Part shown: piece by piece, positions 24,854 to 34,225 of the stretch | How the letters are laid out: each line of letters begins with the position of its first letter | Numbering within the stretch: the stretch's first letter is position 1 | Assembly (NCBI GenBank): GCA_018645005.1 | Contig: JABGPJ010000111.1 | Location: 1 to 35,457, forward strand | From: Deltaproteobacteria bacterium | GTDB lineage: Bacteria > SAR324 > XYD2-FULL-50-16 | DNA: 35,457 nucleotides | Direction: 5' to 3' | The notes under the pieces: generated by a model | What the model was told of the DNA's origin: nothing | Seen by the model: the letters and a program-made list of their open reading frames with translations, nothing else | Database searches by the model: none | Position numbers and translations under genes: made by a program

Positions 24854-27800
24854 TCACCGGGTTCTCATTTTTCCCCTGCTCTGCACTTTTGTCAATGGCA
24901 TTTTTCCGCGGTAGATATTGCCGCTGTACGGCGAAACTGATTTCGGATTGGCGATGACCGTAAAGACATCCGGATTCTCCTGGTCTCCGGTGACAACCGC
25001 TTTTCCACCGATCTCCCAGCCATTTTCTCCCGAGTGAATATCAGCTTCACAGACGAACAATTTGCCATCTCGTTTGGCTGAAATGGAAGCATGACTGGAT
25101 TTTCCAATTTTCGTGGTGATGATCCCATCGATTTCTGGAATATTCATTTTCAACGCTTCTTCCGGGGTGACATATTTCATGAGTAGAAAAATCGCGGGTC
25201 CGTGATACCTGTCTTTTCCCCCAAGTTTGTCGCGGACATTCCGGGCCAGGTCCTTTAATTCGTAGTATCCGTGACGGACACCGTCGAGAAAAACACCGTA
25301 TTGCACACCACCATTAACGCCCGATCCGGTTGCCTCCGGTTCAATGTCTGTTGGTGTAAGCCGGTAGTCCTCGCTTTCAGCTCGTTTGCCGAGGGGCATC
25401 TGCCTCTCTTGAACAAGGAAAAGGTTCATCTGCTCCAAAGATGGATTATATTCGCCCACCATTTCAATATCCACATTCACGTTTCCTTTGTTTATTTTAA
25501 CCCTTTCCAGTAAATCTACAATCTGCTCGTACAATTTTGGATCTCCCATTTCTAAAGATTCCAGCGCTGTTCCTTCAGAAGCCAGACCAGCGGCAATATC
25601 CTCTCCTGGACGTCCAAACAGGATATCCCCATGGGGACGGTTGTTTTTGCCTTGTGGATCGCCAGAAAAAAGAATCGCACTGAATGAGCGGCTATTTTGA
25701 TCCGCCAGTTTCATTTCCATCAATGTCACAGCTGTTTTCCAGTCATCTGAAATACCGAGAAAGGATCTGAGACTGCGGGCTGCTTCACTTTCCCAGGAGT
25801 TCCAGACTGCAATTGAAGAGTCTGTCAACAGCGACAGTGGGTCGTCCCAGTCTGGTTTTGGAGGACCATCCGGCCCGACAGCAACAGCTCTTTTTTCAAT
25901 CAGTTCTTTGAAACGATTGATAAGCCGGAGGATCATATTGTTGTTAAAATCTTCCCAACGGGTTTTTTTCGGAGTTTTATGTTGCACCTCCTCTTTGAGG
26001 TCAGCGACGATGTTCGAGAATTCAATTTCGTTGATTCCAAACACGACGTTACCGAACGTGCTCAGAAACATGCGATAGGTATTCAGAATGGTTTTGATCT
26101 CAGATGCGGGCAACTGCAAGGTGGTGATATCACCGTAGCCAATATTGACGACGGTACCGAGGATCCCGGGCATGGATCGGTATGATCCGCTACGGGATGA
26201 TAGTAACAAGCGGGGTGCTTTTTTGGGATTCAAACGCAGCCCTTGCCGGTGGGATTCGATCAATTGCCATTGTTTGTCCGTCAATTTTTCCGGTTGGAAA
26301 GCAAAACATTTACCCGTTTTTTCCTCCAGTTTCAGTACACGCTGAATAAGTTCTGATTTAACCGCAGATCGATTTTCCATTGTTAACAGGTGCGGATAGT
26401 CCTGGAAAAAGCCCACGGGGATCACTTCCAAATCAGGCACAGCAAAACCATCCTGAGCAAGTGTGATTAATGCGTAAGCCTTGTAGCCAAAATTTACCGG
26501 CGAAAGTGCCCTGGGAGGTCTGGAACCGTCAGGAAAGATTTTATGGGCTGGGGCCTTTTCTCTTAAAGCCATCACGTCGCGGTTAAGATTGGTCAGATGC
26601 TTCTCCAACAGAAAAATTGGATGGGCCTCTGCGATGATATTTCCAAGTACTGTTTCCTGTACCAGTGGATAAAGCAGCTCTTCATCGTCGGCACTCAATA
26701 GATCCAGGCCAAAGTCCAGGTTTTCCCGTCCCAAAGCCTTCGTGATCTTTTCGGGGAATCGGCCGTATGTGTCGGCGATGAAAGATTCAATGTGGGACAA
26801 TTCTCTATAGTAGAGAATTTGTATGATATCACCTAACTGTGAAATGCTGAGCTGGTCTTTTTCTAAAACATGAATAGTGTCGAGAAAAAACCTGGAGGGG
26901 GTGAGGCCCTCATCCGCCAAGTGTTTCATAAATCTCACCAGGGCCTCGATTTTTTGTCTCAGCCGTGTCAAGGTTGACCTATCATTGAGATCTGTGCCGG
27001 TGGGAATCCTCGATAGCTCATCTTCCCTAATTTCCAGATAGTGTCTCTCCAGAAGTGAGAGTTTTCGGTCAACGTTATATGATTCGAACTTGGTCTCTGA
27101 ATAGAATGGCCAGAAGCCGAAAAAATCAAAATTCCAGTCGCATTGGATGACGTGCCGTTTCAGAAAAATGTGTTGGTAAGGTTCCAGCTGTGAGTCGTAA
27201 CGGTCTAAGATCGCAGTATATTGTTTTCTTTTTTCCGCAATCAGCGCCAGTTTCTCATCCAATGGTGCTTTTTCAAAATTCTGCTTTTCTTCATTGATGA
27301 AGATGGCCCGTATAAAATCGTCAGTGATTCGTTGTGTCCAATAATTGGAGAGCGCGCTTGCCAGTTTAACCAGGGCCAGGATATCCCGTTGCGACTCCTC
27401 ATCAATCCCTGAGAGCTTAATGACACATTTCTCAAAATGCTGAGTTTCAGCGATCTGTTGCCAGGGGGTTGTCGGAAACTGATCTTTCAAGTCCCGCAGA
27501 TGTCCGCCCAGTTTCAAAAGCTTTTCTTTGTAGATTTCGAAATAGTGTTCCATATCCGGGATCGCTTCATCTCCGATTCCTTTCATCAGGCTGATAAGAC
27601 GGTGGAGCAGGTTATTCAGATTTTGTGTAGCAAGACCTTGCAGAACTTCCAGACAATAGGTCAGATCCAGTTTGGAAGGCGCCCTGTGTATCTTCAGCCT
27701 GTGATAATGGATCAATGTATTGGTTCGATTGTACGATTCATCCAGGTCTGCAATGGTTTTACGAATGATTCCCTCATGTTTGCTGGCAAAATCAACGATA

Positions 27801-29830
27801 TAAGGAATACTGGCAATCAGCTGATGGGCCAGATACACTTCATATCCAAGTCGAGGGCGAACGGACGTTGAACAAATTGCGTTCAGATAAAGACTGATAT
27901 CGGTTTCGACAAAAGCGTCTTTGGGAATATTGATGGCTTTCATCTTGAGGACAGTAATTAAAAAAATCACGATGGGTTGAAAGATATGGGGGTCCAGTAG
28001 TTCGATCTTATTCAGGTTTTTTTTGTCGGTCTGAGCCTCGCTGGCATATCCTCTCTGCTCACTGAATCCATCCCGGATAGTGACATTTCCTTTTAACTGA
28101 ATATTCCGCTGAGCCACCACCTGGAGGAGGGAGCGGAACAGGGGGAAATCAAATGAAATTTTCGAATTCAGCAGAATCGTCATGAGCTTTTCGATCAGAT
28201 TTTTGGCATCCGGCTCTGCTGTCAGTAAAGTGATGATATTGTTCAGCGGAATAACCTGATCTTTCGAGGCTCTACCCGGAAAATCGTAGCTGTTTGCTGC
28301 CTGGACAATAAATGTAAACAGCCTTTTTTCTTTTATATAGTCAGCCAGAGACCAGGACACGATATAGTTTAACCCCCACATTTTCAGGAGCTGATTGAAA
28401 ACCCCCGGGGACTGGTTTTCGACAAAAATCTTAAACTGTTTCAGGTGATTATTGACCATGCCGAAATGGACCAATTGCTCTTCAAGCTTTATTACAGGGT
28501 CGATATCGGAATTAACACCCGCATGCATCATATAGGCGGACTTGATAAAATTACTTAACAAAAAGTCTTCATTTTCCAGTATGTCGTCCAGCTCTTTCAG
28601 CACTTTTTGAAAACGGTTCCCAAAAGCCATTGAGAGGGATTCCGCTGATATGATGTCGAAAATCGTGTCATGTTTATCCGCAATAACAAACTTCTGTTCG
28701 TAGTCTGGTTCGTCATTGAGACCCTGATAAAAAAACCTTTTGACAGAACCTGCATTTCTTCTCAAAGTCTGGAGTGCTGCATCCCTGACCATTTTGCCTA
28801 CAAATCTGGAGTAGAAACTCAGAATCAGTCGGATGGCTTTGTCACTGTGCAGTCCCATGGAGCCCAACAATTTTAATGCATATATCTGGATAGCTTCCGG
28901 AATGGGTTCCCGGCCAAGTTTCGGCAATTCGGGTGTTTTTTGAGACTGATCCAGTAGCTGCAGTAATGCCTGCATTTCAGATGGAAATTCTTTTTCAAGC
29001 CAGTTGTGAATCTGGTTCAGATTGTCCAGGTAGTTTCCAGTGGCACAATTCTCTCCGCCGGCATACCCCACCATTTTCAGTCCGCTCCAGAATGTTTCGA
29101 GACGCTGGGGTGCCTGACTAAAAATGGTTTTAAAACTAGCTTTAAAGACAGTCTTCAAAGCTTTGTTGATCTCTGTGATCTGCTGAACAATTGAGACATA
29201 CGAATTGTTGCTCATCAGTTTGAGGTCGATCTGTTTATTCAGCTCTGTAATCTGATTTGACAATCTGACAAAACTGTCGGATGCGCCGTTTTCCACCCTG
29301 GCGTCGAACACTTGTAAACCGTCCAATATTTCTTTAGCCTGCTGTTCATAAGTATCATCGATTTCGGGCGACAGGATGGCAGTGGCATGGTCAAGAAGCT
29401 GGCTAAAAACATCATCACCATCAGGCCTGATGTTATTCATCAGTTCATCCAGGAGGTTCAGACCTCGTGAAATATCAGAATAATTTTTGACGACTGGTTT
29501 TGACGGAAAAAAGGGTCTATTTTCATCTGCGTTTTGTTGGAGCAACCAAAGGATGATATCATCGACCGGATGTTTGCGTATCTGTTCCGCAAGATCTGCA
29601 TAAAACTCTTCCAGGCGGTTTTCAAAATTTTGATCTCTTCCCTGTGGTGGCAAAGTTTTGAGCTCAAAATAGTTAATATAGGTTGAGGCGAATTTACGGA
29701 GGAAGGGAGCGATATTGACCAATAGTTGTTGAGCCTTATCTGGCAGTTCTTCGGGAGAATTTTGGAGTACAAGAGAATAGAAATCCTTTAGATTAAACTC
29801 TTTGGATAACTGCGCCAGTTTTTTGAGCAT
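24854..29830 (-). CDS. PPDK-like ATP-grasp and phosphohistidine protein with giant N-terminus
   Basis: A 1658-aa protein. Residues 1 to about 1100 are helical and unrecognised. From about 1105 the sequence follows the pyruvate phosphate dikinase nucleotide-binding domain: NFGYKAYALITLAQDGFAVP, then SRSGSYRSMPGILGTVVNIG (about 1213-1230; PPDK has RSGA...SMPGMMDTVLNLG), then GDILFGRPGEDIAAGL (PPDK GEFLINAQGEDVVAGI). The swivelling phosphohistidine domain follows (GIITTKIGKSSHASISAKRD), with the catalytic His at residue 1580. The PEP/pyruvate TIM barrel that ends true PPDK is absent. Such a layout can autophosphorylate His from ATP and pass the phosphate to another acceptor, as in rifampin phosphotransferase; the acceptor is unknown. 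The ribosome-binding site AGGAG is 5 nt from ATG. Confidence 0.8.
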   Translation of the reverse strand: MLKKLAQLSKEFNLKDFYSLVLQNSPEELPDKAQQLLVNIAPFLRKFASTYINYFELKTLPPQGRDQNFENRLEEFYADLAEQIRKHPVDDIILWLLQQNADENRPFFPSKPVVKNYSDISRGLNLLDELMNNIRPDGDDVFSQLLDHATAILSPEIDDTYEQQAKEILDGLQVFDARVENGASDSFVRLSNQITELNKQIDLKLMSNNSYVSIVQQITEINKALKTVFKASFKTIFSQAPQRLETFWSGLKMVGYAGGENCATGNYLDNLNQIHNWLEKEFPSEMQALLQLLDQSQKTPELPKLGREPIPEAIQIYALKLLGSMGLHSDKAIRLILSFYSRFVGKMVRDAALQTLRRNAGSVKRFFYQGLNDEPDYEQKFVIADKHDTIFDIISAESLSMAFGNRFQKVLKELDDILENEDFLLSNFIKSAYMMHAGVNSDIDPVIKLEEQLVHFGMVNNHLKQFKIFVENQSPGVFNQLLKMWGLNYIVSWSLADYIKEKRLFTFIVQAANSYDFPGRASKDQVIPLNNIITLLTAEPDAKNLIEKLMTILLNSKISFDFPLFRSLLQVVAQRNIQLKGNVTIRDGFSEQRGYASEAQTDKKNLNKIELLDPHIFQPIVIFLITVLKMKAINIPKDAFVETDISLYLNAICSTSVRPRLGYEVYLAHQLIASIPYIVDFASKHEGIIRKTIADLDESYNRTNTLIHYHRLKIHRAPSKLDLTYCLEVLQGLATQNLNNLLHRLISLMKGIGDEAIPDMEHYFEIYKEKLLKLGGHLRDLKDQFPTTPWQQIAETQHFEKCVIKLSGIDEESQRDILALVKLASALSNYWTQRITDDFIRAIFINEEKQNFEKAPLDEKLALIAEKRKQYTAILDRYDSQLEPYQHIFLKRHVIQCDWNFDFFGFWPFYSETKFESYNVDRKLSLLERHYLEIREDELSRIPTGTDLNDRSTLTRLRQKIEALVRFMKHLADEGLTPSRFFLDTIHVLEKDQLSISQLGDIIQILYYRELSHIESFIADTYGRFPEKITKALGRENLDFGLDLLSADDEELLYPLVQETVLGNIIAEAHPIFLLEKHLTNLNRDVMALREKAPAHKIFPDGSRPPRALSPVNFGYKAYALITLAQDGFAVPDLEVIPVGFFQDYPHLLTMENRSAVKSELIQRVLKLEEKTGKCFAFQPEKLTDKQWQLIESHRQGLRLNPKKAPRLLLSSRSGSYRSMPGILGTVVNIGYGDITTLQLPASEIKTILNTYRMFLSTFGNVVFGINEIEFSNIVADLKEEVQHKTPKKTRWEDFNNNMILRLINRFKELIEKRAVAVGPDGPPKPDWDDPLSLLTDSSIAVWNSWESEAARSLRSFLGISDDWKTAVTLMEMKLADQNSRSFSAILFSGDPQGKNNRPHGDILFGRPGEDIAAGLASEGTALESLEMGDPKLYEQIVDLLERVKINKGNVNVDIEMVGEYNPSLEQMNLFLVQERQMPLGKRAESEDYRLTPTDIEPEATGSGVNGGVQYGVFLDGVRHGYYELKDLARNVRDKLGGKDRYHGPAIFLLMKYVTPEEALKMNIPEIDGIITTKIGKSSHASISAKRDGKLFVCEADIHSGENGWEIGGKAVVTGDQENPDVFTVIANPKSVSPYSGNIYRGKMPLTKVQSRGKMRTR

Positions 29831-29893
29831 TATATCTCCTGAAATTGCTTTGGTGGATTATGAAGCAGGACGTAGGCTGGTCTCTGAAACTTA

Positions 29894-29992
29894 GGGATCG
29901 TTCAAAAATAACTTCACATAATCTATCTACAAAAGTCCTAAAATAACGGGGCATTTTGCACATAGAATGTAAACTAATTTTTGAGCCGACCC
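29894..29992. mobile_element. MITE-like element, 99 bp
   Basis: Begins GGGATCGTTCAAAAATAACT and ends TAATTTTTGAGCCGACCC. Flanks are TTA at left and TCA at right, one mismatch from a target duplication. It sits between the divergently placed start of the dikinase-like gene and the 3' end of the kinase gene. Confidence 0.75.
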
Positions 29993-30018
29993 TCAGTGTT
30001 TTAAGGTAAGAGGTAGTG

Positions 30019-32109
30019 TCAGTGAGTCTGAAAATGAAGTTTCTCCAGAAGGGTCACCAGTTGATTGATCTTAAGCGGTTTTGTCGTATAGTCCGACATT
30101 CCCGCTGCGAGACAGGTTTCTCTAACCTCTTCCGAAACATTGGCAGTCAGGGCAATAATTTTGGGTTTTTCAGGCGAGTTAATCTCTTTATTAATGATCC
30201 GGGAAGCCTCTATCCCATCCATTCCCGGCATCTGTACATCCATAAAAATTAAATCGAAATCATTAAAGCGGTTGGCTTCGACCGCTTCCCGGCCATTGCT
30301 GACCATATGGGGAGTATATCCCAGTTTTTCAAGAATTTTTTGAATCAGCTTCTGATTCAGGGCATTGTCTTCCGCGACCAGGATGTTGAGGGGATGCTTT
30401 TGAGAGAATTGCTTGCCTAGTTTGGATGACTGATTCGCCTCAGGTGCGACTTTGGTACCCTGTTTTTCCGGGGGGGTGGTTCTCATACTTAGCATAACTT
30501 CGAATTTTGATCCCTTGCCTACTTCGCTTTTTACCCGGATTTCTCCGTTCATTTTTTCCGTGTATTTTTTGCAGAGGCTCAAACCGATACCTACGCCTTC
30601 GAAGCTGCGTGATGAGGAGGAATCCAGTTGGGAGAAGGGTTGAAACAGATTGACTAGATTTTCTTCTGCGATTCCAATTCCCATATCCTCAACAGCAAGA
30701 AGCATTTCGATATGAGCTTCATTTTGGAATTTTAGAGTTGCGGTGACGCTAATTTCTCCACTATTTGAAAACTTGATCGCGTTTTCGGTCAGGTTTCTGA
30801 GAATTTTCATAATCCCGCGTCTGTTACCGTTCATCTTTACAGGGATTTGCGACGAAACTGAAGATTTGAGTTGGATACCTTTTTTTTCTGCAGGTAGAGT
30901 GTATATGGCCATAATTTCATCAATGCACTCCTGGACGGAAAATAGTTCCTCGATCATATCAGGTTTTCCGGGCTCCAGGTTACTGAAATCCAGAATATTC
31001 CGGATGAGATTGAGTAAATTTTCACTGTTGGTTTTTATGGTATCCAGATATTCCTTTTGTTCTTCATTCAGATCAGTTCGATAAACCAGATCCGTCATCC
31101 CCATAATTCCGTTCAATGGGGTGCGTAATTCATGGCTCATGACAGAAAGAAAATCAGATTTAGCCTTTGCAGTGGCCTCTGCATTTTCTTTGGCCTTGAT
31201 GAGTGCCTTTTCCTCCAGTTTCTTTTTTGTGAAATCCCGCAGAACGACCACAGCGCCTTGCTGTTCATCATTCTTTTCGCTTTGCAACATCCGGCTGCTG
31301 GCCTGCAACCAAATCCCCTCGGGGATGATTTGATTTTTGATCAGGATTTCTTCTGAATCGACCGGTTTCCCATTGAAGATAGTGGTCATAGGCAGATCTT
31401 CCGTGGTGTAGTGGGTCTTTTCATCAGATCTGTAAAATCCGAGCGCTTGAGGCCAGCAGTTGATATCATCGGGGATTTCAATATTTCCGACCATCTCTTT
31501 GAAAGCAAGGTTGACATGGAGCACTTGCCCCTTTTTCTCCATCACAACGATCCCATCGCTCATGCTGCTGAGCACCTGTTGCAGGATAGCTTCTTTCAAT
31601 TGAATAACGTCTTCAGAATCAGCCAACTCTTGCTTTTTTACTATCAGTTCTTCAGTTGTCGCTTGATATCCGATGACCTGCTTTGTGGTCATGGTCAGCT
31701 TTTCCGTCAGGATATCCAGAAATAGTTTATAGAGTGTGCTTTTAAGCTCAACCTGTCCGGATTGATTGATGTTATCTGAGGATATTGTGAAGAGATCGAC
31801 CGCATTATCGGCCATAACTTTGGCAGAGGTGAGCTGTTTGGTTATGACACTTATTTCCCCAACAAGATCTCCTTGTCTGTTGAGATTAATAATGAACTCA
31901 TCATCAGTATAGATGGACACATGGCCATTGAGAAGGATAAAAATCTTATCATTCTTTTTTCCCTGTTCGATGATGGTTTGGCCAGCATCGAAACTATCGA
32001 TCGATGAAAAAGAGATCAACTGTTTCAATTGATCGTCACTGAACTGCGAGAATAATTGGGCTTTTTTTAAGACAGAGAGAATATCAATATCAGCCAATAA
32101 TGGTTTCAT
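30019..32109 (-). CDS. cNMP-domain hybrid sensor histidine kinase
   Basis: The 696-aa protein has, in order, a cyclic-nucleotide-binding domain at about 15-130 (LFSQFSDDQLKQLISFSSID, then GDLVGEISVIT), a PAS-like domain at about 170-290, HisKA with SHELRTPLNG (phospho-acceptor His326), HATPase_c with N-box NLTENAIKFS and G-box EGVGIGLSLCKKY, and a receiver domain whose phospho-acceptor is Asp624 (FMDVQMPGMDG). There is no membrane segment, so it senses cytosolic signals. It ends in a receiver, so a downstream His-phosphotransfer protein is expected but none is seen here. The frame is open to a TTG at 32139; ATG 32109 is preferred. No clear ribosome-binding site. Confidence 0.92.
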   Translation of the reverse strand: MKPLLADIDILSVLKKAQLFSQFSDDQLKQLISFSSIDSFDAGQTIIEQGKKNDKIFILLNGHVSIYTDDEFIINLNRQGDLVGEISVITKQLTSAKVMADNAVDLFTISSDNINQSGQVELKSTLYKLFLDILTEKLTMTTKQVIGYQATTEELIVKKQELADSEDVIQLKEAILQQVLSSMSDGIVVMEKKGQVLHVNLAFKEMVGNIEIPDDINCWPQALGFYRSDEKTHYTTEDLPMTTIFNGKPVDSEEILIKNQIIPEGIWLQASSRMLQSEKNDEQQGAVVVLRDFTKKKLEEKALIKAKENAEATAKAKSDFLSVMSHELRTPLNGIMGMTDLVYRTDLNEEQKEYLDTIKTNSENLLNLIRNILDFSNLEPGKPDMIEELFSVQECIDEIMAIYTLPAEKKGIQLKSSVSSQIPVKMNGNRRGIMKILRNLTENAIKFSNSGEISVTATLKFQNEAHIEMLLAVEDMGIGIAEENLVNLFQPFSQLDSSSSRSFEGVGIGLSLCKKYTEKMNGEIRVKSEVGKGSKFEVMLSMRTTPPEKQGTKVAPEANQSSKLGKQFSQKHPLNILVAEDNALNQKLIQKILEKLGYTPHMVSNGREAVEANRFNDFDLIFMDVQMPGMDGIEASRIINKEINSPEKPKIIALTANVSEEVRETCLAAGMSDYTTKPLKINQLVTLLEKLHFQTH

Positions 32110-32244
32110 CAGGTTTTCGGTCCGGATATGATTTCGCAATAGAATCCAATGGCGGTTTACACTTTGTTCGAGGACACTCTCGGTCTTCTGAAGGATTTTA
32201 ACCTATCCAGCATGTTTGCACAATCAGAATGTACCCTCCAAGCT

Positions 32245-33033
32245 TCATACTTTAGAAATGATCCCGCGGTTGGTATCTGATACGAAATTGACAAATCTGT
32301 CGAGAATCGGGTCGGGTTGTAAACTTTTCTTGAGGGTGTCCAGCGCTTTCTGAGGAACCAGTCCCTGGCAGAAGAATATTGAATAGATTTCATGAATCTG
32401 CTGTATGCTTTTGCTATTGAAACCGTTTCTTTCCAGGCCAATTTTATTCAGTCCAAGAAGTTGTGCACGATATCCGGTACAAAGCATGTAGGGGGCGATA
32501 TCTTGATAAGCGACACTGTAACCGCCCAGCATGGCATAATCACCAATTCTGCAAAATTGATGAATACCCGACATGCCACCTGTCACCACATAAGAACCCA
32601 TTTGAACATGTCCGGCAAGCGTTGTGGAATTGGCGACCATACAGTGGTCTCCGACACTGACATCATGGCCGAAGTGTGTGTTGATCATCAGTTGATTGTG
32701 GTCGCCAATTTTTGTTACACCTGTTCCACCAAGAGTTCCCCGGTTTATTGAGACGTATTCTCTGATTTCATTATGGTTTCCAATCTCGACAAATGTAGAT
32801 TCGTTCCGATGTGCTTTATCCTGGGCGGGTAGCCCAATCGACGTATAGGGTCCGATAGTATTGCTTTCTCCGATACGTGTGCTTCCTTTTATGGTGACGT
32901 GATTCTCAATGATGGTATTGCTGCCGATTGTTACCTCGGGTCCTATGATTGTATATGGACCAATGGATACATTTTTTCCAAGAGTCGCATCGGAATCAAT
33001 GAGTGCTGTCGGATGAATCTGATTATTTGCCAT
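32245..33033 (-). CDS. lpxA: UDP-N-acetylglucosamine acyltransferase LpxA
   Basis: The 262-aa protein is a full-length LpxA, which transfers a 3-hydroxyacyl chain from acyl carrier protein to UDP-GlcNAc, the first step of lipid A synthesis. The N-terminal two thirds are hexapeptide repeats of a left-handed beta-helix (IHPTALIDSDATLGKNVSIG). The catalytic-histidine segment NTHFGHDVSVGDHC and the following ANSTTLAGHV and HQFCRIGDYAMLGG motifs are conserved, as is GLNKIGLERNGF at the start of the C-terminal helices. It is not next to lpxD or fabZ, its usual partners. A MITE-like element lies upstream. ATG 33033 is preceded by GAG about 7 nt away. Confidence 0.95.
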   Translation of the reverse strand: MANNQIHPTALIDSDATLGKNVSIGPYTIIGPEVTIGSNTIIENHVTIKGSTRIGESNTIGPYTSIGLPAQDKAHRNESTFVEIGNHNEIREYVSINRGTLGGTGVTKIGDHNQLMINTHFGHDVSVGDHCMVANSTTLAGHVQMGSYVVTGGMSGIHQFCRIGDYAMLGGYSVAYQDIAPYMLCTGYRAQLLGLNKIGLERNGFNSKSIQQIHEIYSIFFCQGLVPQKALDTLKKSLQPDPILDRFVNFVSDTNRGIISKV

Positions 33034-33184
33034 TTTATGCTCTGAAATGGGTTTAGAGTGTTTCGTCTATCTTTTACATCAGATGGGGGATTGTCAATCC
33101 CTCAATCCAATAGATCGGAATGTGAGCAAATGATTTGAAAGTGAGATGTTAGCAAGAGATTGACTGAGAGGTGTTGGCGACTTG

Positions 33185-33327
33185 GGGATCGTTCAAAAGT
33201 CCTAAAAACACTCAGTAATTTCCGGTTAGGTTTTTGCAGAACACAGGACATTTTGCAAACAGAATGTGACAGCAGGGTGTTTCCTTTTCGTTAATGGGAA
33301 ACACTTGACTAGTTTTTGAGCCAATCC
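33185..33327. repeat. MITE-like element, longer divergent copy
   Basis: Begins GGGATCGTTCAAAAGTCCTA and ends AGTTTTTGAGCCAATCC. Compared with other copies it lacks the AATAACTT segment near the left end and gains the hairpin GTGTTTCC (33277-33284) / GGAAACAC (33297-33304) and a 31-bp segment shared with 11105-11135. Flanks are TTG and TTA. Confidence 0.7.
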
Positions 33328-33352
33328 TTAGGATAAAAGTCAAAATACCGGA

Positions 33353-34066
33353 CTATCCTTCCATGTTTGAAACAATAACAGTCCTGGTCTTTTCGATCAG
33401 TTCCTCCAATTGCTCGAAAGTGTATTCGTCGGTCTCAATGGGGTCGCCAATCTTTACTGCTATAGTACCTGGATTAAAAACAATGCCTCCCTTCGGCAGT
33501 GCCTGGGCGCTGCCTGAGATGGAGACGGGGAGTATGGGAAAGCCAGTTTGGATAGCAGCGGCGAAGCCTCCTTTTTTAAACTTTCCTATGGAACCATCTT
33601 CAGATCGTGTTCCTTCGGCAAAAACCATTACACCAACGCCTTTCGGTAGCTGATTGAGACCTTCACTGATGCTATGTATAGCAATTTCCTTGTTTGTGCG
33701 GTCAATGAAGATATTTTCCATTGCCTTTAATGCATGTCCGAATATGGGTATCTTGAGAAGTTCTTTTTTCGCGATCCAGCGAAACTGCAACCCCAGACTG
33801 ATCGCGAGAGCGGGTCCGTCAAAATGAGATTGATGATTTGAGATAATAATATACGACCGTTTTTTTTCCAGTTTTTCTCTGCCGGATATCTGTAGACTTA
33901 CTCCAGAAATATGTAGAATAATCCAGGCCCAGACGCGAGCCATGCTGAAAGCGAAGTTACCGTTTGAACCCAGGAATGAGACAAAAATAATGGGAATTGT
34001 GACCAGGATCGTTGCGAAAAAAAGCCAAAAACTTAACCAGATGATTTTGAGAAGATTATTCCACAT
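33353..34066 (-). CDS. plsC: 1-acyl-sn-glycerol-3-phosphate acyltransferase (PlsC family)
   Basis: The 237-aa protein carries the acyltransferase motifs NHQSHFD (catalytic His78 and Asp83) and EGTRS (from Glu151), with FKKGGFAAAIQTGFPILPVS following as in PlsC. An N-terminal hydrophobic region (WLSFWLFFATILVTIPIIF) anchors it to the inner membrane. It would acylate lysophosphatidate in phospholipid synthesis. Three starts are possible: TTG 34114, ATG 34075 and ATG 34066. The last is preferred because AGGA lies 8 nt upstream. It is next to lpxA but separated by a MITE-like element. Confidence 0.9.
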   Translation of the reverse strand: MWNNLLKIIWLSFWLFFATILVTIPIIFVSFLGSNGNFAFSMARVWAWIILHISGVSLQISGREKLEKKRSYIIISNHQSHFDGPALAISLGLQFRWIAKKELLKIPIFGHALKAMENIFIDRTNKEIAIHSISEGLNQLPKGVGVMVFAEGTRSEDGSIGKFKKGGFAAAIQTGFPILPVSISGSAQALPKGGIVFNPGTIAVKIGDPIETDEYTFEQLEELIEKTRTVIVSNMEG

Positions 34067-34225
34067 AGGTCGCATCCTGTATAAGGCAAAGATATCTGCA
34101 ATGCATTTTGGCAAGGGCGCTTCAGAAGCACTCTCTTTGCTTGCGATAGATAAGAGAGCCCGGATTTTTTATTTTTTGCGGAGGGATTGTCTCTGTAAAA
34201 TAACAGACGACTGCGTTGTTTTCAT

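Noticed and set aside
24854-29830. Annotation as true pyruvate phosphate dikinase or PEP synthase
   Set aside because: The C-terminal PEP/pyruvate-binding barrel is absent: only about 60 residues remain after the phosphohistidine domain core.
32157-32441. 94-aa minus-strand frame
   Set aside because: It is a shadow of the lpxA coding sequence in another frame.
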